Notes under the pieces: generated by a model
What the model was told of the DNA's origin: nothing
The model's database searches: none
What the model saw: the letters and a program-made list of their open reading frames with translations, nothing else
Part shown: one piece after another, positions 36,001 through 44,626 of the stretch
How positions within the stretch are numbered: position 1 is the stretch's first letter
How the letters are laid out: every line of letters starts with the position of its first letter
Assembly (NCBI RefSeq): GCF_018398875.1
Contig: NZ_JAGWDK010000001.1
Coordinates: 310,001-374,000 of the forward strand
DNA from: Bradyrhizobium sp. sGM-13
Lineage (GTDB): Bacteria; Pseudomonadota; Alphaproteobacteria; Rhizobiales; Xanthobacteraceae
Direction: 5' to 3'
DNA length: 64,000 nt
Made by a program: the position numbers and the translations under genes

Positions 36001-37230
36001 ATGACCGGCATGTCCGCGCCGATGAAATCCCAAGCGATGGAAATGCATGGTCACTCACCGGGCGTAGCCCTGCGATCCCTGGTCATTGGCCTCACGGCGT
36101 TCCTGACCGTGGTGGATCTGTTCGCGACGCAGGCGATTCTTCCCTCGCTGACCCGGCACTACAATGTAACACCGGCCGCCATGGGTATCGCGGTCAATGC
36201 CAGCACCATCGGCATGGCCGTTGCCGGCCTCGTTGTCGGCTTTCTCAGCCCGCATATCGATCGCCGGCTCGGCATTCTCGTCAGCCTGGTCGTGCTCGCA
36301 GTCCCGACCACGTTGCTGGCGATCGCGCCTGATCTCATGACGTTTACGGTGCTTCGCATCGCCCAGGGCCTCTGCATGGCCTCGGCGTTCGCGTTGACAC
36401 TGGCCCATCTCGGCGAGCAATGCAGTTCGATGGATGCGGGCGGCGCGTTCGCGGCCTATGTCACCGGCAACGTCGCAAGCAATCTGATCGGCCGGCTGGT
36501 GTCGGCGGCGGTGGTCGACACGCTCGGGCTGGCCTCGAATTTCTATTTCTTCGCGCTGCTCAATCTCGCCGGTGCCGTACTGGTCTATTTCACCATCCAT
36601 CGCGTCAAGCCGATGGACGTGGTGCACGCAGCACGATCGCCGCTCGCGGCAACAATCGAGCATTGGCGAAGCCCGGCGCTGCGTTCGGCTTTCGCTATCG
36701 GCTTCTGCATCCTGTTTGCCTTTATCGGCACCTTCACCTTTGTCAATTTTGTGCTGGTCCATGCACCGCTCTCGCTCGGACGGATGGACCTCGGCCTTGT
36801 CTATTTCGTCTTCGCGCCATCCGTGGTCACGACGCTGTTTGCCGGCGGGGCTGTCGCCCGGTTTGGCACGCGGCCAGCGATCTGGGGGGCGCTAGCGGTG
36901 GCAGCAGTTGGATTGCCTTTGATGCTGTCTTCCCACCTGCCGCAAGTATTGGCCGGCATGGTACTGGTCGGCATCGGGACGTTCTTTGCGCAGGCCTGCG
37001 CCACCGGCTTCGTCGGCCAGGCCGCCAGCGACTACCGCGGCATTGCCAGCGGAACCTATCTTGCCTGCTATTTCCTCGGTGGTCTCGTCGGCAGCGCCGT
37101 GCTGGGCCAGTTGTTCGACCGCTTCGGATGGAGCGCTTGCATCGCCGGCATCGGCGCGTCGCTCGCCATCGCGGCGCTATTGACCGTAGGCCTCACGCTT
37201 AAACCTCAGTCCGCCGGGTCTCCGGCATGA
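36001..37230 (+). CDS. MFS transporter (AraJ/YnfM-like)
   Basis: This 409-residue transporter has 12 hydrophobic helices, with the loop 2-3 signature reduced to FLSPHIDRRLG. Overall it resembles the small-molecule efflux group typified by YnfM. ATG 36001 has GAGAAG four bases upstream; the frame is open for 30 residues before. Its last 32 bases overlap, in the opposite direction, the end of the next MFS gene. The substrate is unknown. Confidence 0.88.
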   Translation: MTGMSAPMKSQAMEMHGHSPGVALRSLVIGLTAFLTVVDLFATQAILPSLTRHYNVTPAAMGIAVNASTIGMAVAGLVVGFLSPHIDRRLGILVSLVVLAVPTTLLAIAPDLMTFTVLRIAQGLCMASAFALTLAHLGEQCSSMDAGGAFAAYVTGNVASNLIGRLVSAAVVDTLGLASNFYFFALLNLAGAVLVYFTIHRVKPMDVVHAARSPLAATIEHWRSPALRSAFAIGFCILFAFIGTFTFVNFVLVHAPLSLGRMDLGLVYFVFAPSVVTTLFAGGAVARFGTRPAIWGALAVAAVGLPLMLSSHLPQVLAGMVLVGIGTFFAQACATGFVGQAASDYRGIASGTYLACYFLGGLVGSAVLGQLFDRFGWSACIAGIGASLAIAALLTVGLTLKPQSAGSPA

Positions 37231-38491
37231 ACGCCCAGATCACCGTCAAGCCAAGAGCTGCGATCCCCGCCAGCCCGATGAACGCGACGCTGCTGCCAAA
37301 TGTATCGCTGATATAGCCGGCCAGCACCGTGCTGAGTGACGCGCCGATGCCGGTCGCAGTGCCGACCACGCCCTGCGCCAGATTGAAGTGGCCGCTGCCG
37401 TAGGCAACATCGGCCACGATCAGCGGCACCATCACGCTGAGCACGGCCGCGGTGATGCCGTCGAACACTTGCACCAGGACCAGAACATAGGGATCGCGAA
37501 CCACCGCAAACAGCAAACCACGGATCGCCAGCGCAGCGAACGCCAAGAGCAGCAGCGGTCGCCTCCCCCACGCCTGAGCCTTGCGCCCGACCGAAGGTGA
37601 GGTCAACGCGACGATCGCTTGAGGTACGATGATGCAGGCCGCAATCAGCACCGGCGCCCATTGAGCCGATCGCGTCGTGACCACGCCGGCCATGAGTGGC
37701 AGCATGGCGGCGTTGGCGAGTTGGAACAGCAATACGCCGCCGGCGAATATCAGCAGCGGGCGCTGCCGAAGGAGATGAAGCACACTGGTCACCTCCTTGT
37801 CGGCGGCCTTGGTATCATCACCGTCCTCGCTCAAGGCACCATGCGCCTGCGCCACGTTGATTTCCTGGCCACGAATCCGGGCAAGCGCCAACATGGTAGG
37901 GATTGTAAGAAAGAAGGTGACGAAGAAGACCGACTGGCTTGACAACAGATAGCCCGATGCGCCCATCAGCGCCGCCGCTGAACCATTACCCAGGGACGCG
38001 AAACGGGCATTGCGCCCGAGCCGCTCACCGATCGCAAACGGCCCGACCAGGCCGAGGCTAATCGCGGCGATTGCCGGACCCAGCACGCAGCTCGCGAGCG
38101 CATGCAAAATGGCGGCCGCAGTCACTACCGGGAAGATCGGCCATAAGGCGTAGGCCAGCGCGGCGCAGCCGATGGTGGCGACGGCGAGCCCCGCCACCAG
38201 CCGCTCGGAACGGGCGGCATCGACAACGGCTCCGCCCGGCATCTGCCCGAGCAGGCCGATGATCCCGCCGATCGACAGCACGAAGCCAATCTCAACCTGC
38301 GTCCATTTCTGCGTGGTGAGGTAAACCGCGATAAACGGGCCGAATCCGGTCTGCACGTCGGCGAGAAAGAAGATGAACCAGTCGAGGCCGCGCTGGCTCT
38401 CGCGCGACGGTTTGGGCCGCTTGGCGGGCGCGGGCGGCACCGGCACAACATTACCCTCGCCGGCGGATCGCCGATGGCGATCGTCGTTCAT
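37199..38491 (-). CDS. MFS transporter
   Basis: This 430-residue protein has about 12 hydrophobic helices and a 35-residue hydrophilic N-terminal extension. A long cytoplasmic loop in the middle (GALSEDGDDTKAADKEV) separates the two halves. It is a distinct subgroup from its convergent neighbour and shares no obvious sequence with it. The two stop regions overlap by 32 bases. The function is not evident; it might export drugs or metabolites. Confidence 0.86.
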   Translation of the reverse strand: MNDDRHRRSAGEGNVVPVPPAPAKRPKPSRESQRGLDWFIFFLADVQTGFGPFIAVYLTTQKWTQVEIGFVLSIGGIIGLLGQMPGGAVVDAARSERLVAGLAVATIGCAALAYALWPIFPVVTAAAILHALASCVLGPAIAAISLGLVGPFAIGERLGRNARFASLGNGSAAALMGASGYLLSSQSVFFVTFFLTIPTMLALARIRGQEINVAQAHGALSEDGDDTKAADKEVTSVLHLLRQRPLLIFAGGVLLFQLANAAMLPLMAGVVTTRSAQWAPVLIAACIIVPQAIVALTSPSVGRKAQAWGRRPLLLLAFAALAIRGLLFAVVRDPYVLVLVQVFDGITAAVLSVMVPLIVADVAYGSGHFNLAQGVVGTATGIGASLSTVLAGYISDTFGSSVAFIGLAGIAALGLTVIWAFMPETRRTEV

Positions 38492-38536
38492 CGGATCGAG
38501 CGACTGGGATGGACGCGCGATCAGACCATTTCTCCT

Positions 38537-39034
38537 TTATTTGTCGAAATCCCACGGCTGTAAGCGGCCGGCCGCACCGAGCACGATGACCGGCGCGTCC
38601 TGCTTGTATTCCGGCGCCGCTATCACCTGCTCCTTGGTCAGCTCGAGCGTGATGCTGTCACTCTTGTTGGCGACACGGCCAAAACGCAGCGCGCTCCAGT
38701 CGACGACGATCTTTCGGCTGCCGACACCGAGAAAACCGCCGAAATCGATGACGGCGGCGCGCACAGTGCCCTCGCGGTCCACGATCACGTCGACGATGCG
38801 TCCCATATTCTCGTTGGCCGCACTGCGGACCTCGCGACCCAGAATGCCGAGCGCGTCGCGAGCGCCGATCACAGTGACCGACGGCGGAGGCGCCGGTTCC
38901 TTTTTCGGGGCATCTTTCGCGGCTTCGGCCGGAGCGGCACGGCTTCCCGGCGGTCCATTATCTTCCGCTGCCGAAACCGGGAGGCTCATCGCTAGCCCGG
39001 CGATCAGCGATATGATGACAATACCGGCGCGCAT
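38537..39034 (-). CDS. Secreted PRC-barrel domain protein
   Basis: This 165-residue protein has a signal peptide ending near PVSAAE, a Pro/Ala/Lys-rich linker and a PRC-barrel domain (LGREVRSAANENMGRIVDVI, then VRAAVIDFGGFLGVGSRKIV). PRC barrels are small binding domains found in photosynthetic reaction centres, RimM and envelope stress proteins of rhizobia. ATG 39034 has AGGAGG five bases upstream. It lies downstream of the debranching enzyme on the same strand. Confidence 0.85.
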   Translation of the reverse strand: MRAGIVIISLIAGLAMSLPVSAAEDNGPPGSRAAPAEAAKDAPKKEPAPPPSVTVIGARDALGILGREVRSAANENMGRIVDVIVDREGTVRAAVIDFGGFLGVGSRKIVVDWSALRFGRVANKSDSITLELTKEQVIAAPEYKQDAPVIVLGAAGRLQPWDFDK

Positions 39035-39080
39035 ATGGCCTCCTGAACTCCGAAGACGCATGGATAGGAATGCACGACCG

Positions 39081-41279
39081 CTAATGCGTCAACACGATCG
39101 ACACCTGAATCTGTCCGCGCGTGCCCAATACCTCGAGCGACACTTCATCGCCGTGGCGGCGCACCCTCAAGTCGACGCTGGAAGGCCCGAGCCGCAGATC
39201 GCGCAATACAACCTCGTTAAGAAATTCCGGCAGGCGCGGGTCACGAAGCCGGATCTCGCCGCGCGCGGCATCGAATTCGAGGCCGAGCGCTGCTTCCAGT
39301 AGCGTAAAGGGCGTCGCGCTGGCCCATGCCTGCGGCGCGCAGGCAACCGGATAAAGCACCGGCCCGCGCCGCTTTTCCCGCCGGAAGCCGCAGAACAATT
39401 CCGGCAGCCGCCGCAAGTCCATGTAGCTCGCAGCGTCGAACAGGCCCTTGAACAGATGCGCTACCGAATGCTTCAGGCCATAGCGTGCAAAACCGAGCGC
39501 GATCAGCGCATTGTCGTGCGGCCAGATCGATCCGTTGTGATAGGACATCGGGTTATAGCGAACCTCACCGTAGGCCACGGTGCGGATGCCCCATCCCGAA
39601 AAGAATTTCTGGCTCATCAGATCGGCCGCAACGAGGCGGGCGCGGTCGGTCCGGATGATGCCGGTGAAGAGAAGCTGGCCGGCATTAGACGTTCGGACCT
39701 TGCACGGCCGCTTGGCACCATCGAGCGCCAGCGCGTAGGTGCCGAGCTCCTCGCACCAGAACGCCTCCTCGAAGCGCTCGGCCAGCAGCAGGGCTTCGGA
39801 TTCGAGTTCTGCTGCCCGGTCGATCAACCCCAACCGCCGGGCGCAGCGCGCCGCCAGCCGCTTGGCGGCAAATACATATCCCTGAACTTCCGCCAGCGCG
39901 ATGTAGCCCTCGGCGAGCTGCCCTTCGGCGTGGAAGATCGCGTCGAAGGAATCCTTCCAGCCTTGGTTGGCAAGCCCCTGCTCGGTGGCGCGCTGGTACT
40001 CGACGAAGCCGTCACGATCAGGGTCGCCGGGGCCGTCGATCCATTGCAACGCCGCCTCGATCGCGGGCCACAGTTCGGCCAGCGTTTCCTCGTCGCCGGT
40101 GCGCTCGACATAGAGGCCGGTCAGCAGTACGAACAGCGACGTCGAGTCCACGCTGCCGTAATATTGCGCAAACGGCACTTCGCGCAGCGCCGCCATCTCG
40201 CCGCCGCGCATTTCGTGCAGGATCTTGCCAGGTTCGGCATCGGCGAGCGGATCGACCTCCTTGGCCTGAAAATGAGCCAACCGCCGCAGCACGCCCTGGG
40301 CAATACGCGGATCGACCCACAGCATCTGCAGTGCGGTGATCAGTCCATCGCGACCGAACGTGGTCGAATACCAGGGAATGCCCGCATAGGGATATCGCCC
40401 CTGCGGCGTTTCGGTCATCAGCATGTTGAGGTCGCCCATCGCCTGGCACAGCACCTCGTTGAAGATGTCGTTCGACGTCTCGATGCTGGCCGCGCCGACC
40501 GTCGAGCGCCGCATCTCGCGGCGATGCGCCAGCAGGCCGCGATAGAACGGTACCGGCTTCTGCATGGCCGGCTTGTTGCAGGATACCGCGACGAACAATG
40601 CGATCACTTGCCTGGGTACCAGCTCGAAATGATAGGTTGCAGAATTGACCGCGAGCCGCGTCGGCCGCGGCTCGAAATGCAACGCTGTAATGCGGGCCTT
40701 GCCGTCGAGCCCGCTGTATTCCAGCATGACATCGGCGGGACCGAGCAACCGGCTAGAGCCTATGCCCCGGCGCGACCGGCACTCGCCGCGCACCTCGAAC
40801 AAGTCGGCGAAGTCATTGTCGAACAACAGCGTCAGGTCGAAGCTCGCCGGCCGGTCGCCGTGATTTTGCAGGGCGATGCGCTGGTAGGCGGTGCCGCGCC
40901 ACAGGAAAATCGAGCGCACGATGTGCAGCGTGTCCTTCTGCAACGCCAGCCTTCCGTTGCGGTACACGTCCGAGTTGGTGAGATCGATTGTCAGCGCCGA
41001 ATTGTCATCGCGCAGATTGGAGCCAAGCAACAGCGGCTGGACTTCGTCGAGCACCATCTCCAGCCGGGCAAGATAACGGGTATCAGCGTTGAACAGACCG
41101 TCGGGCCCGCCGGCAGAGGCGCCGATGTCGCCATGGCTGTCCAGCACGATGAACGTGTCGTCGTGCTTGAGCGAGCGGCGCTGCCGCGTCGCCGGACCCG
41201 TCATCGGGATGTAGAAAGGCGATTCCGCGACGTGTTCGGCAGCCTCAATGGTGATCAATTGAGTAACTTCCGCTGTCAT
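39081..41279 (-). CDS. Amylo-alpha-1,6-glucosidase / glycogen debranching-type enzyme
   Basis: This 732-residue protein has an N-terminal beta-rich domain (about residues 30-230, GDE_N type) with HDDTFIVLDSHGDIG, and a C-terminal (alpha/alpha)6 glycosidase domain. Motifs include GIPWYSTTFGRDGLITALQM, DGFVEYQR and YHNGSIWPHDNALIALG; the acidic residues there are candidates for catalysis. It would hydrolyse alpha-1,6 branches or related glucosides in the cytoplasm. It lies 68 bases after an ABC exporter on the same strand and next to a divergent GT4 gene, which suggests a shared glucan pathway. Confidence 0.88.
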   Translation of the reverse strand: MTAEVTQLITIEAAEHVAESPFYIPMTGPATRQRRSLKHDDTFIVLDSHGDIGASAGGPDGLFNADTRYLARLEMVLDEVQPLLLGSNLRDDNSALTIDLTNSDVYRNGRLALQKDTLHIVRSIFLWRGTAYQRIALQNHGDRPASFDLTLLFDNDFADLFEVRGECRSRRGIGSSRLLGPADVMLEYSGLDGKARITALHFEPRPTRLAVNSATYHFELVPRQVIALFVAVSCNKPAMQKPVPFYRGLLAHRREMRRSTVGAASIETSNDIFNEVLCQAMGDLNMLMTETPQGRYPYAGIPWYSTTFGRDGLITALQMLWVDPRIAQGVLRRLAHFQAKEVDPLADAEPGKILHEMRGGEMAALREVPFAQYYGSVDSTSLFVLLTGLYVERTGDEETLAELWPAIEAALQWIDGPGDPDRDGFVEYQRATEQGLANQGWKDSFDAIFHAEGQLAEGYIALAEVQGYVFAAKRLAARCARRLGLIDRAAELESEALLLAERFEEAFWCEELGTYALALDGAKRPCKVRTSNAGQLLFTGIIRTDRARLVAADLMSQKFFSGWGIRTVAYGEVRYNPMSYHNGSIWPHDNALIALGFARYGLKHSVAHLFKGLFDAASYMDLRRLPELFCGFRREKRRGPVLYPVACAPQAWASATPFTLLEAALGLEFDAARGEIRLRDPRLPEFLNEVVLRDLRLGPSSVDLRVRRHGDEVSLEVLGTRGQIQVSIVLTH

Positions 41280-41347
41280 CTTGACCCCTCAAGCGATTTT
41301 CTTGCGTTGTGATGCACGCATCGGGACGCAAACGCTACTGCCGCAGA

Positions 41348-43111
41348 TCAGGCCGCGTGGGTCGCGAGACGGCCCATTTCGCGCGCGACCAATTCGCGGT
41401 AAGGGCCCCTTCCCTGTACCAGAATATCCGGCGGTCCGTCTTCGATGATCCGCCCGCCCTGCAATACCACAACGCGGTCAAAATTGCGCAGGGTGGCTAG
41501 GCGGTGGGCGATCGCGATTACGGTGCGTCCTCGCATTAACCGCGACAACGCCTCACGGATCGCTTCTTCGGATTCGCTGTCGAGCGCAGCGGTTGCCTCG
41601 TCCAGCAATAGGATCGGCGCGTCCTTCAGGAAGGCGCGCGCGATGGCGATCCGCTGCCGCTGCCCGCCGGAAACCTTGATGCCGCGATCACCAACCATTG
41701 TAGCCATGCCTTCGGGAAGATTTTCGATGAAATCGCAGCGCGCTGCAATCGCCGCGCGCAGCACCTCGTCGTCGGTCGCGTTCGGACGTCCATAGCGGAT
41801 ATTTTCCATGATCGAGCGGTGGAACAGCGAGATGTCCTGCGGCACGACCGAGATCGCCTCGCGCAGGCTCTGCTGCGTCACCCGCGAGATATCCTGGCCG
41901 TCGATCATGATGCTGCCGTGCTGGACGTCGTAGAAGCGCTGCAGCAGCACAAACAGGCTGGATTTACCGCCGCCGGAATGGCCGACCAGCCCGACCCGTT
42001 GTCCCGGCTGAATGCGCAAGGAGAACTTCTCGAACACCTGAACGCCGCCGGGATAGTGGAACGAGACGTTGTTGAAGGCGACGGCGGCGCCGCTGCGGAC
42101 CAGCGGCTCGGCCTCGGGATGATCCTTCAATTCGTGCGGCAGCAGCAAGGTGGCGATCGCCTCCGTCAGACGGGCGACGTGCTGGGTCACGTCGACCAGC
42201 GCCACCGCAAGGTCGCGCGTCGCGCTCAGGATCGAGAGCCCGAGCGTACATACCAGCACGACATCGCCGGTGGTTGCCGCGCCCCGCTGCCAGAGCGTAA
42301 TGACCCATGCCAGCAGCGCGATCGTCAGCAGAATGGTCACAACGGCGTGAAGCAGCCGCAGCTTCTCGAGATAGCGGAGGCTGCGCCCACGTGCGTCAAG
42401 TTCCCGTTCGACGGTGGCGTCAAAGCGGTCGTGTTCGTAGCTGAGGCCGCAGAACGCACGGACCAGCGGCAGATTGCTGATGACATCGACCATCTCGCCG
42501 TCCACCGCAGCCGCCTTGTCGGCAAAGTCATCATGCAGCGGCTTGCCCGCCGCGGCGAGGTGAAACATCGCCATCAACATGATACCCGCGATGATGATCA
42601 AGCCCGCAGACATCGCAAGACTGACGGTTCCTATGAGGAGTATCGCCGAAACAGTGGCGACGCACGGCGGTAATACGTTCCAGACGAACATGTTTTCGAC
42701 GGTGAAAACGGCATTGGATGTCGCGGTGATGCGGCTGGTCAGCATGCCCGGCAGCCGATCAGAGAAATAGCTGGGAGCGTGACCGGTCAGGTGGCGGAAC
42801 ATGTCACGGCGGAGATCGCCGGTGACGCCCACGAACGTGAAACTCGCCGTCCAGCTCGCGACCCGCCACAGCAGATTATCTGCAGCGATCAGCGACATGA
42901 GAAAAGCGAATGCCAGCCATACGCTGCTCGCGTGCGACGAACCGGCCGTCAGGCTGTCGACCAGATACTTGACGCCGTATTGCGTGCCCACCGAGCAGGC
43001 AACCGCTGCAATGACGGCAGACACGATGACTACATGGGCTCCGCGGCGCCGGCGCAGATAGCGCAAGACAAATGGAAACGGCCGTCGCGCATATCCTGAA
43101 AGATTGTCCAT
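41348..43111 (-). CDS. ABC exporter, fused permease and ATPase
   Basis: This 587-residue half-transporter has six membrane helices in the first about 320 residues. The ATPase domain has Walker A GHSGGGKSS, signature VSGGQRQR and Walker B ILLLDEATAALD. It acts as a homodimer in the inner membrane. Members of this MsbA-like type export lipids, glucans (NdvA) or drugs. Adjacent glucan genes make a saccharide or glycolipid plausible; the sequence does not prove it. Confidence 0.88.
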   Translation of the reverse strand: MDNLSGYARRPFPFVLRYLRRRRGAHVVIVSAVIAAVACSVGTQYGVKYLVDSLTAGSSHASSVWLAFAFLMSLIAADNLLWRVASWTASFTFVGVTGDLRRDMFRHLTGHAPSYFSDRLPGMLTSRITATSNAVFTVENMFVWNVLPPCVATVSAILLIGTVSLAMSAGLIIIAGIMLMAMFHLAAAGKPLHDDFADKAAAVDGEMVDVISNLPLVRAFCGLSYEHDRFDATVERELDARGRSLRYLEKLRLLHAVVTILLTIALLAWVITLWQRGAATTGDVVLVCTLGLSILSATRDLAVALVDVTQHVARLTEAIATLLLPHELKDHPEAEPLVRSGAAVAFNNVSFHYPGGVQVFEKFSLRIQPGQRVGLVGHSGGGKSSLFVLLQRFYDVQHGSIMIDGQDISRVTQQSLREAISVVPQDISLFHRSIMENIRYGRPNATDDEVLRAAIAARCDFIENLPEGMATMVGDRGIKVSGGQRQRIAIARAFLKDAPILLLDEATAALDSESEEAIREALSRLMRGRTVIAIAHRLATLRNFDRVVVLQGGRIIEDGPPDILVQGRGPYRELVAREMGRLATHAA

Positions 43112-43415
43112 GTCGTCTGCAAACCTGTTGAGAGTGAAAGGGAATCCCTAACGCACATCGCGCACGAGGTCGTGAACGATGCCGCTTCGGGTTTGCTGGC
43201 GCGCAGCCATCACCGCGCAACAATTCTGCAGCATCCAAGTCGCCTCAAATCTGTTGGTGTCAGATGGCATCAGCAAGACAGTCGTGTGGAAGAACCAAGA
43301 TGCGCCGATAGTTGGAACTTCGCAGATGCAAGAACGTTCCAGCTTCCGGCACGCCGGTGCCGATCTGCGGGCTGAGGGATTTACTCCAACCAACATTCCA
43401 AACAGGAGACGAAAG
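43112..43415. other. Divergent promoter region between ABC exporter and GT4 gene
   Basis: These 304 bases separate two divergent genes. A frame in phase with the GT4 gene is open back to 43179, but it has no ribosome site or family resemblance. No clear palindrome, repeat or promoter consensus was found. Confidence 0.45.
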
Positions 43416-44486
43416 ATGCGCATCGCGCAGGTCGCCCCGCTGACGGAGGCTGTTCCCCCCAAACTGTACGGCGGCACCGAGCGGGTGGTGCACTGGCTGA
43501 CCGAAGAACTGGTAGCGTTAGGGCACGAAGTCACCTTGTTCGCCAGCGGGGATTCCCGCACCTCGGCGAAACTCGATGCGACATGGCCGAAGGCGTTGCG
43601 CCTCGACGGCTCCGTCCGCGATCCCAACGCGCTGCACATGGTGATGCTGGAACGCGTTCGGCAGAAATGCGACGATGAAGAGTTCGATTTTTTGCACTTT
43701 CATCTCGACTACTATCCGTTCTCGCTATTCTACCGACAGCCGACGCCGTTCCTGACCACCCTGCACGGCAGGCTCGACCTGCCGGAGCATCAGCCGGTAT
43801 TCAATACCTTCTCCAAAGTCCCGGTGATCTCGATCTCCAACGCGCAGCGTCGGCCGGTGCCGCAGGCCAATTGGGTGCGCACCATTCACCACGGACTACC
43901 GCAGAATCTGCTAACACCGCAGCCGGTGCAGCCGTCCTATTTGGCGGTGCTCGGGCGGATCGCGCCGGAAAAGGGCGTGGATCGCGCCATCAGCATCGCC
44001 ACCCGATGCGGCATCCCGCTGAAAATCGCGGCCAAGGTCGATCGCGCCGACCAGGACTACTACGACGAGTTGATTTCCCCGCTGATCAAGGCCAATCCGC
44101 TGGTCGAATACATCGGTGAGATCAGCGACCGCGAAAAGCCCGACTTCCTCAGCGGCGCCATCGGGCTGCTGGTGCCGATCGACTGGCCGGAGCCCTTCGG
44201 CCTCGTCATGATCGAGGCCATGGCCTGCGGCACACCGGTGGTCGCCTACAACCGTGGCTCGGTGGCGGAGATCATCGACCCTGGTCTCACAGGCTTCGTG
44301 GTGGAAGATGAAACCAGCGCAGTGGCCGTGGTCGATCGACTATCCATGCTGGATCGTGGCGCCATCCGCCGGCAGTTCGAAGCCCGTTTCACGGCGCGCC
44401 GCATGGCGCTCGACTATCTCGCTGCGTATCGCGGCCTGATGGAGCAGGCGGAGCCGCGCATCAAGCTGGTCAGCAGCGCGGAGTGA
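43416..44486 (+). CDS. Glycosyltransferase family 4
   Basis: This 356-residue GT-B enzyme has the acceptor-side loop PPKLYGGTERVVHWLTEEL at residues 14-32 and the donor-binding EPFGLVMIEAMACGTPVVAY near residue 260, with the E-x7-E pair. It would transfer a sugar from a nucleotide donor, probably at the cytoplasmic side. AGGAG lies seven bases before ATG 43416. It is divergent from the exporter and debranching genes. This type is often annotated near trehalose, glycogen or mannosyl-glycan genes. Confidence 0.88.
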   Translation: MRIAQVAPLTEAVPPKLYGGTERVVHWLTEELVALGHEVTLFASGDSRTSAKLDATWPKALRLDGSVRDPNALHMVMLERVRQKCDDEEFDFLHFHLDYYPFSLFYRQPTPFLTTLHGRLDLPEHQPVFNTFSKVPVISISNAQRRPVPQANWVRTIHHGLPQNLLTPQPVQPSYLAVLGRIAPEKGVDRAISIATRCGIPLKIAAKVDRADQDYYDELISPLIKANPLVEYIGEISDREKPDFLSGAIGLLVPIDWPEPFGLVMIEAMACGTPVVAYNRGSVAEIIDPGLTGFVVEDETSAVAVVDRLSMLDRGAIRRQFEARFTARRMALDYLAAYRGLMEQAEPRIKLVSSAE

Positions 44487-44526
44487 ATGGTGTGATGACG
44501 CCCTGCCCTGTCGTCGCAAGACGGCT

Positions 44527-44619
44527 GTAGGGTGGGCAAAGCGCAAGCGTGCCCACCATCGCATAGATCCGGACGGATGGTGGGCACGGCGCAAGTGCGC
44601 CTTTGTTTGCCCACCCTAC
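44527..44619. repeat. Dispersed long inverted repeat (GTAGGGTGGGCAAA family)
   Basis: The outer arms GTAGGGTGGGCAAA and TTTGCCCACCCTAC are perfect 14-base complements. A second nested pair, GTGCCCACCAT and ATGGTGGGCAC, is also perfect. The whole unit lies between the convergent GT4 and alkylsulfatase genes, so it may act as a bidirectional terminator. I recall this repeat as common in Bradyrhizobium genomes. Confidence 0.85.
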
Positions 44620-44626
44620 TCGTGCC

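Noticed and set aside
39456..41312. 618-codon plus-strand frame opposite the debranching enzyme
   Set aside because: The minus-strand protein has clear glycosidase motifs; the antisense frame is low-complexity Arg/Gln/His-rich and has no ribosome site.
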